From contig CM043968.1 of the NCBI GenBank assembly GCA_014529385.2, forward strand, positions 24,492,513-24,556,512: a stretch of 64,000 bases of DNA, written 5' to 3'. The notes beneath the pieces are model-generated. The model ran no database searches, was not told the DNA's origin, and worked only from the letters and a program-made list of their open reading frames with translations. Source of the stretch: Adiantum capillus-veneris (lineage: Eukaryota; Streptophyta; Polypodiopsida; Polypodiales; Pteridaceae). Of the stretch, positions 23,490 to 35,579 are shown one piece after another (the stretch's first letter is position 1; each line of letters begins with the position of its first letter). The position numbers and the translations under genes were made by a program.

Positions 23490-23735
23490 GAAAGGTCTTC
23501 CCAATATGATTTCATAGTTGATTTTCTTCCCAAAGTCTACTATAGCAAAAGTGTGTTGATATTCAATTCCATACGAGTTGACTATCACTTTTTCTAGTAG
23601 CCCTAGTGGTCTCTCAATGTGTCGGTCAGCCAACTATAATTTCATTCGTGTTTGTCTAATGGCTGGCTGTCCCTAGGATTCCCATACTGCTTTAGTGGCT
23701 ATGGCTATGCCAGCTCCACTATCCAATATTTCCAT
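23490..23735 (-). pseudogene. First retropepsin, canonical position (element B)
   Basis: MEILDSGAGIAIATKAVWES carries the Asp-Ser-Gly-Ala active site, and NYEIILGRPFM marks the C-terminal psi-loop near 23490-23520. A stop after AVWES and shifts break the frame. Element C has the same domain with DGGAGVSIVTK. This is the normal polyprotein-processing protease, distinct from the domain at 18569-19145. Confidence 0.8.
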
Positions 23736-24938
23736 GGTTTCAATGTCATTATATTTCACTGGGAGGGTAGTGTTTCCTTCTTCCCCTTCACAATATTCTC
23801 CGACCTTGTTCATAGGAATTGATTGAATCTCTTTGTTTTCCATTTCATTTTTCGAGTTTCCCAGATTCTTAGAGATTAACCCCGTTATCCCCACCTTCTC
23901 TAGGATTTTCTGTAAATCGTTCCATAAGTATGGCCTGAGTTTCAACAGTTCTCCCAAAGTAAGAGTGTGTTGGATAGGTGTAGACATTATTGAATGAATG
24001 TTGTCTACTTCTAGGGTCTGTTTGGCTCTTTTTACTTGAGTGGTCTTGCAAATGATAGATTCATCTTCGTTATCTCCCAAGTAAGAAGGAAATGTTTTTA
24101 ATGTCATTGGTTTAGATATTCATGAAGCCTCTGATCCACAATCCCCGTATAAGTATTGTAAATCCATGTTCATATCAGATGGTAGGTTAGCTAACCAGAC
24201 TTCCTCTATAGGAGCTGACCTTATAGTTAGGCTCCCATCATTGATCTCTCTTACCTTTTCCCATAAGTGTCCTGGCCAGTCTTCCTCTACGAATGGAATT
24301 CCGTCTAAGGCATCTTCACTATCCGGCACTATGAGCTCTAGTTCATTTGTTTCAAGGTGGCGTTCTGCCACCACATTGGATTTTGCTTCCATTTCTTCTA
24401 CCACAAGCTCTTCCAGTTTTGTAATACTTTCAAGCTTGAGTTTTTGTTTATCCAGCATTTCTTGCGTGATTCTTACCAAGTTTTGATAAGCTTCCAGCTT
24501 AGCTGCTTCCATGTCTGGAGATGGATAGTTTTTCCATTTGTTTTCCATGTTTTGGCTTGCTTTAAGTCCTTCTTGGTAGGCTTCCAAGGCAGCATTGATA
24601 GGCTCGAAAATTTTATCAACCAGAATGGATCCTCCAGATTTCACGGTTGTTTCTTTGAATTCACTATCAGTTTCTTTCAACTTCTCTTGGGCTAATATTT
24701 TTGCTTTCTCTTCGTTTTCAACCCGTTGTTTTTGTTTTCTCATCTCATATCTTTTGCTTCTGCTCCTTTTGATTCTTTGAGAAGAAACTTTCGTGTTCGT
24801 AGAATCATCAGAGGAATTGTGTTTCTTTTTCTTTGCCTGGGCTCTAGTGATTACTTTGATTGGAACAATCGGTTCGCTCTCTGATGAGCTACTAGGCATC
24901 ACTTGGACTATCTTGACTACAGTTTTTCCCTTGTTCAA
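23736..24938 (-). pseudogene. gag-pol junction region (element B)
   Basis: The frame 24120-24938 (272 codons) begins MNKGKTVVKIVQVMPSSSSE and contains ITRAQAKKKK, then a long charged helical region and acidic C terminus; 23736-24107 continues to the protease. No catalytic domain is visible. It lies between the gag zinc knuckle and protease 1. Confidence 0.65.
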
Positions 24939-24983
24939 AGGATTCTTAGAACAATCTTCCGGAAAGTGTCCTCTCTATTTGCA

Positions 24984-25875
24984 TCATTGTATGCAATAGG
25001 CTTCAATTGGTTTGAGGTTTTTTTCAGGCTCTGGACATTCGTTCTTCCAATGGTCATCAGCGCCACAGTTATGACAATTTCCTGTTCTAGGCTTCATCAT
25101 GGGTCTTCCCATGGGAGGTCTGACACCTTGATTAGCTACATAGTACATTGGTGCGAGCTCTGGTGGAGCATAAGTCATGGTTTCCTCCATTGGTGGTGGA
25201 TGTGGACTATACCAATCTCCCTCTACCATTACTGTAGATGGATTAGGCTCTGCATAGGGTGTAACAGGCACTAATGCTTGTTCATCTATGACTCCTTCTG
25301 AGTGCATCTACTTTACAGGTACCGCATTATGTCTTGGATAAGGAGGTTGTTGTCCCAACACAGGTTGAGGTCTCTCCATACCCATTGGTGGTCTTTGAAC
25401 TTGAGCCATATTAGGCTGATATCTTTACATGGGTTGTCCATGGGGTCTCATGGGCACGTACAGAACATTCCCATCATACTTTGGTCTGAAGTAGCACTCG
25501 TGGGTCTCGTGGTTCGTCCATTCACCCTCGATTGCACACCATTTTTGTGGCTTGATTGGTTGTCCCTGTGGGGGTATCCCTTGTCTTGGTCCTCTCATAG
25601 GTGCTTTTTGCGTATTGTTCATCATGTCATTCATCCTTTTTAGCATATCTTCTATGGCTGAGAGTGGTGCCGCAACAACCGTTCCCTCTTGTGCTGGTTT
25701 TGTGGATGTTGTCTTCTCGCTTTGGTTATCCTTAGGGACATCCTATTCATTGAAGATCTCACAATTGTCTCCTAGGTCAATAGCATCAGACACACACGCC
25801 TCTAGGGTTGTATGCTCCATCTGGCAATGTATTGTTTCATTCGAGTTGCACAATCCCTAACAGACTCACCATGTT
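24984..25875 (-). pseudogene. gag with CCHC zinc knuckle, N-terminally truncated (element B)
   Basis: The structural capsid/nucleocapsid protein. Minus strand from about 25875: KHGESVRDCATRMKQYIARW, the end of a retrotransposon gag domain; then Pro/Met/Gly-rich sequence (25425-25646, 25100-25307) and NCHNCGADDHWKNECPEPEK at 25035-25076, a perfect C-x2-C-x4-H-x4-C knuckle. Stops occur near 25310, 25425 and 25800. Homology stops near 25875, so the capsid N terminus, the leader and the 5' LTR are missing. Confidence 0.85.
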
Positions 25876-27013
25876 TGAAGATTATCCGAAGGTATCTTAT
25901 AAGTTCAAAAATTATACATTTGAAGATTCTAGATGGATGCAAGGAATACAGCTTAAGGATAGTATGAACCTTATCAATGCTTATAATACTGCACTAGAGT
26001 AAGCAAATGTAAATGCTTTCTAAATGAACAATGTTTTTATCTTATAAGACTAATCCTCTTTTGTGCACAAATTTAAATAGTATGCATGCTTAGAATGATG
26101 TTTGTGATGACGACGTCACTCAACTTTGGGAGTATGATATGGACTAAAGAGCAAACATGCTTGTGTCAGCTACGTCTCCCAAGCACCAAATGGACTAGTC
26201 ATCCATTCTAGAATGATGTTGCAGGGTGAAAAGGGATCCTCTACCCGCTAAGAAACGTAGACTAATGACTAAGACTTTATCTCTTCTACCTCATAGTCGA
26301 GGACGACTATGATTTCAAGAGAGAGGTAATGGCATAAAATCTAATATCTAACCAACCCAAATGATTTTCTCATATTAAACTGATCATTCAATGTGGGAGA
26401 ATAGACGGGAACAAGGATTAAAATATAGACATGTGCTTATGGATCTATCTCAGCACAAGGCCAAGGTTAAAGGGGTCCAAATGAGAGATGATATGTTAAA
26501 GAGCAATGCTACCTAATGGAGCTTAAATACCTTAGGGTTATCTTCATCAAAGACCTCCAAAAGTTAGTGTTAAAAAGTCCTCTGATCTTATGCAAGCTAG
26601 GGCTGAGACCTTGAGGTGGAAATCCTACCCAAGCATGAGGTGCTTGTCGGCTTGCTAAGTGTTAGTGGGAACCTTGCCCAAAAGCTTGAGGTGTTTCTCG
26701 CATGCTTAAATGACTAAGGTTCTTGATGTATTCAATTCAAAGATAAACTCTCAAGAGGCATCAACATTTCTATGCTTGATTGACTAAGTGCTTGAAGTAT
26801 TCAATTCAAACCAAATGACTTAAGAAGCATAAAAGACACATGTTCAAATGATCCTCCACATGTGGTCCTCATGATGTGCTTGAATGCTATTGGATAGGTT
26901 TTAAAGGGGTCCAATAAGAATATATATACATAAAAATAAATAGTTAAGTTCTTTCTCTCAAAGAGGAAAAAGAGGACACATGTCCAAATAAAATAATTAA
27001 ATAATACAAGAGA
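25876..27013. other. AT-rich, no gene seen
   Basis: Begins with a 45-codon frame (FEDYPKVSYKFKNYTFEDSR) that does not continue gag and is not recognised. An imperfect direct repeat of about 70 bp lies at 26702-26842 (shared ATTGACTAAG and GTATTCAATTCAAA). Confidence 0.5.
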
Positions 27014-27083
27014 GGGGGGGGGGGGGGGGGGACCAAGCATGAGAGGGGGGTATACTCTCCCACACACACACACACACACACAC
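27014..27083. repeat. Poly-G run (18 bp) and (CA)n tract
   Basis: G run at 27014-27031, then (CA)n at 27061-27083. Confidence 0.95.
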
Positions 27084-27261
27084 ATTCTCTCATTGTGTGG
27101 AGTGCAAAGTGCAAGAGCTCCATCTCCTTCTCCACGTTTGTTGAGAAGTGGAGAGCTTACACCAACACTCTTAGCTATGGAATGCAAATTCAACCAAGAG
27201 CCATGCTTCAATGCTTAAGCTTCCATCTTCATCATCTTCATTACTATGCTATTATGCTATG

Positions 27262-27633
27262 CTAAGCAAGAAGAGTGATGATAAGTGAGGAACTATTTCT
27301 TTCTCCTATGGATGATTCTTCTTTCTCTTCCCTACCCTCATGCCCCGCTAGCTCTCTCCACCTTCGAAGGTGTTTGAGGATTTGGAACTGAGGCTTGGGA
27401 TAGTTAATGTTTTTTGCAAAGTTTATGTTAAGCTCGTGATGCATGAAACTTTCCATCTTCATAGCATCACTGAGGTCACAAGGAACACAAATATTGTATT
27501 GTAACAAGTCTCTCTTGATGGGAGAATCTATAATACAAACGCCTTTTGGAGGGGGGACCGGCTCCAAGTAAATCCGGTCCTCAACTATTGTCATGTTCTC
27601 TAATACTCTCTCTCTTGCAAAAGTATTGTTCAT
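27262..27633 (-). CDS. Hypothetical 123-codon frame
   Basis: An uninterrupted minus-strand frame beginning MNNTFARERVLENMTIVEDR, of ordinary amino-acid composition and free of simple repeats. No domain, promoter or homologous copy in the window is seen. It could be a gene fragment or chance in an AT-rich stretch. Confidence 0.2.
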   Translation of the reverse strand: MNNTFARERVLENMTIVEDRIYLEPVPPPKGVCIIDSPIKRDLLQYNICVPCDLSDAMKMESFMHHELNINFAKNINYPKPQFQILKHLRRWRELAGHEGREEKEESSIGERNSSSLIITLLA

Positions 27634-27639
27634 GCCAAT

Positions 27640-28443
27640 TTAATTGAGTACTATGTTTATGTTTCTACCATCAATTAAGTTCACCCTCTATGTTCTCAAA
27701 GTAATCTCACAAAAATGCTCACTCTAATTCTCTTAATTCTGCTATTCTCAAAGTTCATAGGCCATTTCCATTACATGAAGTGAGTGGATGGATACAAAGT
27801 GTTCAAGTTGAGGATCATGCCAGTGCTTTTGGATCGTCAATCGGAGCTCAGATGGGCAAGTTATGGCTAGTTGAAGATTTGTTGCAGACCGAGTACATGT
27901 CAACTTGACCGCATCGGAAGGTGTGCCACCACTAGGTGATTTTTGGACCTTTCCAAAGCTTGAGATGATAGTGTGTGATGTATGAAGCCAGTGGGAATTG
28001 ACGGCATGTCAATCAAGGTCATAGGCAGCAAGATATTCCAAGTGGAAGTAGAGTGCTATTGCCAGAGAGAAGGTAGCAGGTGTTTTTTTCATTTTTTGCG
28101 GCCTCAATTGGTGGCCATGGCAAAGTTGAAGTACGACAGGGTTTGCAAGAGATGAAGTCGGTGGTGTGGAGCTTTTGTTCGGGTTTTGCGGCTTGACCAT
28201 TGGGTCTTGGAGCAATGAGCAACAGCATCTGAAAGTTGGATCAAAAAGTGGTGTGTACAATCTCCACCTAGTAGCATGACAAAGTATAGCCAATGCTCAC
28301 ACCAACTTCCATAACCATGCTCTCCTTGCACAACTATCACACTCCCTGCACTCCCTCACATGTATTCTATGTTCATTTTGCCTAAACACGTGCCCATAGT
28401 CTCCAACCTAAGTGCATTATTTGTACACCAAGCTATAGCTCTC
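27640..28443. other. No gene seen
   Basis: AT-rich; only short overlapping frames near 28000-28340. Confidence 0.45.
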
Positions 28444-28447
28444 TTAG

Positions 28448-29572
28448 CACTAGTCTGGTAACCCAACAGGACATAAAAGTGTCCTTTCAAGATTTTGGAA
28501 AATTTTTCCAAAACCATAGTAGATCCACTCATTTTGAAAAATCCCTTTATGAGCTTACAGTTCAAAGACTTAAAATTTCCCGTTAACTTCAATGGTTTGG
28601 TGGTCAAAACATATGGTTACTTTTGCCTCACTATTTTTTTTGGCAAAAAAATAGGTACAAAAAGTATGCATTCTTTGTCATTCTGCGGACCTATCATCAA
28701 CGTTTCTATAGTCACGCTCAATACAGATACTATATACATATTTTCTTAGTTTCCTTTGAGCTTTTGCATCCAAAAGGATCCATGGAGTCTGTCAAAAGAA
28801 TAATGGATCTCTTACTAAGTGGAACCTTGGAAGCAAAGATGAAGTGCTAAATACAGCAAACATGAAAAATTTGGGTTTAGCATTATGATCTCAGGAATCC
28901 CATAGAACCTACTCAATATCTAGTCAAATTTATAGTTTATGACTAGATATTGTTACTACCTACAAAATACACACAATTAGCCTAACAAACTAGCAATATT
29001 GAGAAAGCTACACTTGCTACACTAAAATGTCTTGTATTCTTTAGGAATCATAAAACTCAACCATCATCATATACTATGCTATATAGCATATTAGGTCCCC
29101 CAAAACTCAAGGAAGATTAGCTTTATGTTATACATGATCTTACACAATCAAAATTGCATTTGCATATCAAAAAAGGCACCAAAAAAATCATAAAAGTGAT
29201 AATTTTGGCCAAAAAACTAGTTCTCCCTAGAAGTTTCAAAACATATTCAGAACTAGATATACTTATCCTCTAGCAGTCTAAACCACAAACATGAAGTTTA
29301 GAGCGGTATAGTTGCAAAAGAAAAAATAAATAAAAAACAGGACCTGTTTTTTCATACATTTTAGGTTCAAAAATGTTGTGCAAAAGTATGGTTAATGGTG
29401 AGATCGATACTCCAAAAAAATGTCAAGTTTTTTTCAGCTCATAAGGCAACTTTTGGATGTATAGCACCTACAAATTAATTTTCATACTCTTCAAATAATT
29501 CAAGAAAATTGGTCACTTAACAAGACACAAAAGTGTCCAAGGACTTAAAAGTGTCATGTTACCAGTCTAGTG
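28448..29572 (+). mobile_element. Non-autonomous TIR DNA transposon, copy 1
   Basis: Ends CACTAGTCTGGTAA and TTACCAGTCTAGTG are inverted repeats (12 of 14 positions matching), flanked by TTAG on the left and TTAA on the right. The inner ends carry GGACATAAAAGTGTCC, itself a near-palindrome: one copy at the left and two decayed copies at the right. The body matches 35580-36918 in reverse complement. No transposase-sized frame is present, so it is non-autonomous. The CACTA start recalls CMC elements, but the flanking TTAA does not fit their 3-bp duplications; the superfamily is undecided. Confidence 0.72.
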
Positions 29573-29576
29573 TTAA

Positions 29577-30429
29577 GCCTTTTTACTGCATGTTTCAACA
29601 ATCCACCTTTCTTCTACAGGCATTCTAAGTCCTACTACCGGTTCAAGTGCAGGTGTATTGGCTGGGGTTCAAAGTGCTATGCATAATGTAGCTTTATGCC
29701 AAGCTTCCATAAGCAAGCAATTGGATTAGAGTGATAAAGAAAAAAATTTGTTGCTAGTTTCTATCAAAACACATTCAATAGAATAGCTTATGAGGACATA
29801 CAAGAAGTTTTCTACATTGTCACATGTGTTAAAAGGTCATAGATACAGCCAAGTGTCCACAACTTTGTCTTGGAGCTTGCTATACCAATAGAACAACCTC
29901 AGCCTTACAATCCAATACTTATGCTTACAAATATCCTACGCATAGATCACACAAAATGAAAGTGATTACAGCTAAAGAGCACCAAGAAAATGTTCAATCT
30001 TGACATGCCTGACTAAGAATTCCATCATTGTCATAGAACTTCCAAAGAAGCAACATACAAACAATTGTCATCAAACTTCGAGAAAACAAATCTACAAACA
30101 CTGTAGTAATTGAAAAGATTTGGAAAAAATCCATCTATCGATGTCTTTGAAATATAAACCATAGTCACCTAGAACGAGAAACGGGAACAAAATCAACAAA
30201 GCCATCAAAGATGAAAACGGTTTGCTCACTTCACTACAATAGTTTCAAAATGGAGATATATATGTATATTATGTATAAAACATTTTAAACTCCCCAAAGA
30301 AACGACAAAACAAAAACGAGGAATCGGGGACTTTGGAATCGGAGTTTCTGATCCGGTAGACCCCGAAGCGGAGTTTCATTGTAGCTATGATATCAACAGG
30401 GACATGAATCAAATCAAACCATCGACATA
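29577..30429. other. No gene seen
   Basis: AT-rich sequence without a frame of note. Confidence 0.5.
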
Positions 30430-32160
30430 GATCACTTGATTAGCCCATGAACTAAAAAGGTTGAAGTGTCTGCAAGCATGGAGTGGATGATGGGCGAAGG
30501 AGTGAGCACATTCCCAAAGCACTTTAGCATTGATTTATCCTCTTGGACGTTTGCAATGATTGATAAGTTTGTTCGGCCACATTGAACTTGCTCCTCACTG
30601 ACAATCCGATGTGCCTTGTTGTAATCAAGGTCTTTGGCCATGTCTACAAAACAAACACCAAAATTAAGAGCACAAGTAAAACCAACCATAAAGTTCAATC
30701 AAGTTGAGATTGCCACTTAAATCAATTTAAAGACGATGACATAAATTTCACTTAATCCACCTTCGATAGTATAATGGCAACTTCAACTTAATGAAAATAC
30801 CCTAAACTATCACTTAAACCATGATGTGACACTTAAATTACCGTTAAATTAACAACATAATAACAATTTTAACTCAAAAATGAGGCTTGTATTCATTCGT
30901 CTTTCGGTCGTAGATGAGAAGAAGGTACAATAATTATGCCAATTGTGTGGGATCATTTATACATAGCAACAAGAATGCAATTAAGTATGCACTTCAAAAC
31001 CCAACATAGAGAATATACATCCGTAGCTTTAGAGAAGGGAGGAGGGTTAGTGGAGATGCACTCGGGGGCAAGCCAAGGGTAGTCTCAATTGTGATTGTTT
31101 TGACATTCAAAAACCAGATTTGTTAGCTTTGGAAATGTCTTTATAGTAAAAAATAAGGTAGAAGTGCATCAATATGTAATGCCACAATATACACCCTTGT
31201 CAGAAAAATACAACATGATGTTGCGAGGGTGAAGGTTGGTGTGGAAAAAATCATGATGATATAGATACTTCAAAGTTTGTAGAAGCTGATTGACAATGTG
31301 TAAAATTTTGTCTTGGAAACGCTTTATACTTCCAACTGTCTACAAAAACTCCTTAAAGGCAAGATTGCTTCCATTAGAGTGACATTCATGTATCCATTGC
31401 TCCACATGGCCACCATTCCAATACTTGACAATAAGCATTGGCCGTGGAGAGTTTCACACGATGCCAAGTGGCAAAATCATGCCTCAGTGCTGGATATTTA
31501 AATACATAGCTTCTTCCATGGCTTGTTGTGTTGCAGTTTGCCCATGTCGCTAGATCTTGAATACTTTAGCTACATACACAAGATCTATGAAAGCATGATG
31601 TAGTATACAAACTTGCTTTATGTATGCCTATCTGCCTTCTTGGAGTTGGGGAGCTTGCAAGTAGAAAACATGGCAGTCTTGTAGGAGATACAACACTAGA
31701 GGATGAAAGCTTTGGTCTAGTGCTCTCACTTCTGCACGGCCAGGCTTTGTAGCAACGATGGAGGGTTAAGTGGTAGTCGTTTTTTCTGCCTCAGTGATTG
31801 GCTCGGTAGGATTGACCACTCTTTGTATTTTGTTGGGGCCTTGTAGCTTGACCCTCCCTTTCATTTTTGCATGTAATTGATGGACTAACTGCATCCATTC
31901 GCACACTACCGAGAGAGAGAGTGTACATCAGGGTTTTATAAAGCATCAAAATCAATCAAGATTTGTCCCAAAGTTTGCTTGACAAGTCTCCGCATTTGAT
32001 CGCTAGTGAAAATTTTAATGTCAAATGATACTGTGGAGAATGATTGTTGTAATCGCTCAAAGCGATGTTTTGTCAAAGTATTGAAAAAATCATAAAAAAT
32101 GGAAGGCTCTTTAGACTCAAAACATCGACATAATTGCTTCTCTTTTTAGCACCATGTAGA
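30430..32160 (-). pseudogene. Protein kinase pseudogene
   Basis: Minus strand. N-terminal conserved stretch at 31940-32145 (FESKEPSIFYDFFNTLTKHR; TSDQMRRLVKQTLGQILIDF). Kinase lobe: YVAKVFK near 31570 (subdomain II Lys), LLGIV-like ILPLGIV and PMLIVKYWNGGHVEQWI near 31420-31480, HTNLHPRNIMLYFSD at 31203-31250 (HRD loop changed to HTN), and LAPECI plus SKATDVYSLCWVL at 30995-31075 (APE and DVYSxG). The DFG triplet is lost (a stop and substitutions near 31175), and several in-frame stops occur. A TTTTGTAG acceptor near 30640 precedes a last coding-like segment. Clearly non-functional. The extra N-terminal segment suggests a specific plant kinase family I cannot name. Confidence 0.72.
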
Positions 32161-33261
32161 TAACAAACAATAGCTTTAGTGACGGATTTTTGATGCGCTC
32201 GTGATAACTTCATCCCTTACATGACTATTAAAACAAGTAAAAGTATATTATAAAAGGATAAACAATTCAGACATGTTAAATATGCAAACATGTTGCCTAA
32301 TATCAATGTAAAATATTTAGATATGCAAAGATGATAGAAAAACTTGAAGTTAATGATTTGTTTTATTAAATGAAATTAAAAAATTCAACAAATGTGATTT
32401 TTGAATAAGAAATTATCATCGATAAATCTACTATCATTTTATCTTTAATGCACTATAAGATAAAATTTTCAAACACAGACCAGTAGAAGTTTACGTCAAG
32501 TAAAAGTAGCCCTATTGTGTGAGCTAATAGCTCTAACACAAGAGTGGACACTACTGTTTGAATGATTGAAAGATTAAACAATCAACCTAGTCATTGTTGA
32601 AGTGTGAGAACAAAGTCTCTAACACAGCACAATAGCCAACCAATTAATCAACACATCTAGAAAATGCTACCTGACATAGTAGCAAGTAACATGTAGAGAG
32701 TATATATCTTTGCTCCCCTATTGTAAGACAGTGATGAAAAGAGAAGCGAAGCTTCAACTTATAGTCTTCTTCTCTTTGCACAAAAATTGAAGCATGCAAA
32801 TCTTGTTCGAGTGTTTCATTGTAGAGCCATGACAATGATTTTGAAAGTAGCCATCAACCTGGCCTTAGCTACGGCTACATGGACCACTCTACCTTGCAAC
32901 GCCAACCCCTTCTAGCCATCTTTGAAGCCACAACATTCTCTACCTCTTGCTCATGCTCATGATTGCAATCATAACATGTTGTGAAAAAATATGTAATGGT
33001 CAAGAAGGCAATTGCTACTCTCATGTGTAAATTATGCAAGCAACAAATCCACTTAGGTAGTGATGGCTGTTTTCAGATATGGAATTCCATCATAAGTTCA
33101 TGGATGTATTGTGATTTTAGTGAGCCCAGAAAAAAAGTGGCCATCCCTATGGCTACATATTTTAATCTCCATTCCCTCCACCAACCTTCTCTTTGCTCTA
33201 TATGCAAGGCTATGAAACTGGCATTCTCCTCCACCAGGAAGGAGTTGCTGGAGAATCTATT

Positions 33262-33262
<1 letters not shown>
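32161..33262. other. No gene seen
   Basis: AT-rich; short frames (32644-32835, 32981-33260) without recognised motifs. Confidence 0.45.

Positions 33263-33343
<81 letters not shown>
33263..33343. repeat. (CT)n microsatellite, 81 bp
   Basis: Uninterrupted CT tract. Confidence 0.98.
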
Positions 33344-33345
<2 letters not shown>

Positions 33346-33685
33346 TTTCCTTGTGCGCATACCCTTGCAATGCTGCACAGACATAACCATGATTTTGGAC
33401 TTCACATTCCCAAGCATGATTGTTACTTTCGATTGACCTTCCCTCAATATGTGCATGCATGGTTAGAGTGAAACAAATTGCATTTGATGATGAACAAAGA
33501 CAAGATCAACACATAGCAACATTTCTAGCATTAGCAATAGCACACTTTGGCATTACCATTGGTTTAATAGAGCAAAACCATTTTCTTTAATAAACAAAAC
33601 CATTTTGCATTACCGTTGATTCATTAAAGAAAAACCATTTGCCTACATAGGGCCATGCCGACACATTATAGAGGTTTGAGTGAGT

Positions 33686-33689
<4 letters not shown>

Positions 33690-33765
<76 letters not shown>
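33690..33765. repeat. (GA)n microsatellite, 76 bp
   Basis: GA tract preceded by GAGT units; inverted relative to the neighbouring CT tracts. Confidence 0.98.
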
Positions 33766-33767
<2 letters not shown>

Positions 33768-33900
33768 AATTATCTCTAACCCTGATCATGCAAGCAAGGT
33801 GATGAAAGAAGGGGCAAGACGTCCTGAAAAAGTGCACAAAAAGAAGTACATACAACATCCACATGACGAGAGAGTCAAATGAGAGTAGCATTGTCACTGG

Positions 33901-34011
<111 letters not shown>

Positions 34012-34639
34012 AACGCGCGCACACACATGCTACTCTCTCTCTCGAACGCACGCACACACATGCTACTCCTTTACCTACCAGGCCTAGTGCCTCTTCAACT
34101 CCTTAGGCATCACCTCCTCATGTCGATTGACCTCTTGGCTACTCACCACCTCGCTCCCCAGTTGTTGCCATGTGGAACATGTGAAAAGGCTTATCCATAA
34201 TAAAGTAGAATAGACTACAATTGTATACCAAACTTTGGGTTACATGAGATGGAGGATGGGCATGCGTCATTTTTGTCGCGTCAAATTTCAATACAAAGCC
34301 TAGCAAAAATAACCAAAGAGCTTGCAAAATCATTTGTTGATGCATCTCTAATGCTCTACGCGGACTCCTGCTTGGTATGGCCACCATAGCTTGAGGCGTA
34401 AGAGATTTCCCGGCTGTGTAGTGTGAATTGGAATCCTTATTGCTCACCTATAAGTGGCTCACAACGCCTAGGCTAGCCCCCATTGATTTCTAGCTCGCGA
34501 TGATCTGACTCCCCTCCCTACCGCTTGAGTGCGCAATGGTAGCAACAAAGAGTGCCTGCCCGTCTCTCTCTCTCCCCCATTCTCTATGTTGCGATAGGAC
34601 GTTGGGACACTGGCGAGGAGTCTCATCGAGTTTTCACCT

Positions 34640-34830
34640 TATGCCCTCGTCAAGTGCGAAAGAGTGAGTACCACACTCTACTTGAGTGCTCAACTTTTGA
34701 CCACATTAGGTCCTCTTTTCCCCATATATTCAGCCATGAGCTCTCCCTACATACCTTCCTCTCCCAACCATGATGCGGACTCTCTTATTGGCGACGCTCA
34801 TTTCAGCCATTTTTGAGCATTGAGAGTCAT
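34640..34830 (+). pseudogene. LINE-like 3' zinc-finger scrap
   Basis: Translates as EYHTLLECSTFDHIRSSFPH followed by LHTFLSQP, which resembles the region after the RT domain of plant non-LTR elements (a His/Cys motif of the form E-x-H-x-L-x2-C with a following IR-x-F). There is only this fragment and no RT palm in the vicinity. Confidence 0.4.
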
Positions 34831-34966
34831 GTATGACCTCCACTCACACCACGTGACATGTTCATTTGGTCCCAGAGGAAATTCTATACCATTAATGTGG
34901 CCTCCCATGGAATATTTTTTACCACTTTTGAACTTTTGGTTTGACCTCCGAGGACGATAATAGAAA

Positions 34967-34986
34967 TCTCTCTCTCTCTCTCTCTC
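34967..34986. repeat. (TC)n tract, 20 bp
   Basis: Short uninterrupted TC tract. Confidence 0.9.
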
Positions 34987-35190
34987 ATCTTCACTTGCTA
35001 CCTGTAAGCGGCTCCGGCTCACGATGCGCTAGCTAGTCCTCCGCTGATTTCCAGCTTGCGATGATCCTGCTCCCCTCCATGTTAATTTTGCCTCAGGATG
35101 TCACCTTTTCACCTCAGTTTCCTTACTTATTGCCATGTGTCATGGCCTGAATACTCCCTTCCATAATAGAGTAAATAGAAAGTAGTCTAT

Positions 35191-35575
35191 TGCAAAGGTT
35201 TCAAAATCGTGAACGAAACATGGTTGAGCCTAACCCCCCATGCCAATCCCTTCCACTATAATGTCATGCTTACCCCACGCACAATCAGAGGAGCTAGAAC
35301 ATTGCATTAAAAATCTTGAAAAAACTCATAATTCTAATCCCCAACACATTTCTATGGTAAACACAATGGCTTTGACATAGCCATGGCACTAGAGTCACAC
35401 TAGGTAAAGGGAGTGGAAAACATCCTCCACATTGAGATGTATTGTCACCAAGAGAGGAATAACAATGAGGTCCTTAGAAGCCACTACACTCAAGACAATG
35501 AGTGCCATTTCGGGACTTTGAAGAGGGTAATCGTGATTTTTGGATAAGACTTGGGCTGTTTTGAGTCGAACACCT
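35191..35575. other. No gene seen
   Basis: Unremarkable sequence up to the TIR element. Confidence 0.45.
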
Positions 35576-35579
35576 TTAA

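Larger units (their letters stand above)
11670..25875 (-). mobile_element. Ty3/gypsy element B, nearly full length, 5' truncated
   Basis: Minus-strand order from high to low coordinates: gag (24120-25875), protease 1, RT, RNase H, integrase, protease 2, basic tail, spacer with palindromes, 3' ORF, polypurine tract and 3' LTR. The remaining 14.2 kb lacks the 5' LTR and the gag N terminus, so the intact element would exceed about 15 kb, large for Ty3/gypsy. Most domains keep their catalytic residues, but stops and frameshifts interrupt gag-pol and the 3' ORF. It is the same family as element A and lies in inverted orientation to it. Confidence 0.95.
34110..35190. repeat. Dispersed direct repeats about 0.5-0.9 kb apart
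   Basis: CTCGCGATGATC and TGACTCCCCTCC near 34490-34520 recur as CTTGCGATGATC and CTGCTCCCCTCC near 35050-35075. TTGTTGCCATGTG...CCATAATAAAGTA near 34160-34205 recurs as TTATTGCCATGTG...CCATAATAGAGTA near 35130-35170. They are imperfect and of unknown origin. Confidence 0.5.

Noticed and set aside
24166-25643. Plus-strand frames of 60-123 codons opposite gag
   Set aside because: Shadows of the minus-strand gag-pol frames; no independent motif.
28448-29572. Assignment of the TIR elements to CACTA (CMC)
   Set aside because: The ends start CACTA, but the flanks suggest TTAA and not a 3-bp duplication, and no transposase is present. Left unassigned.
28448-29572. Assignment of the TIR elements to piggyBac because of TTAA
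   Set aside because: The termini do not match the usual CCC-type piggyBac ends, and TTAA is common in AT-rich DNA.
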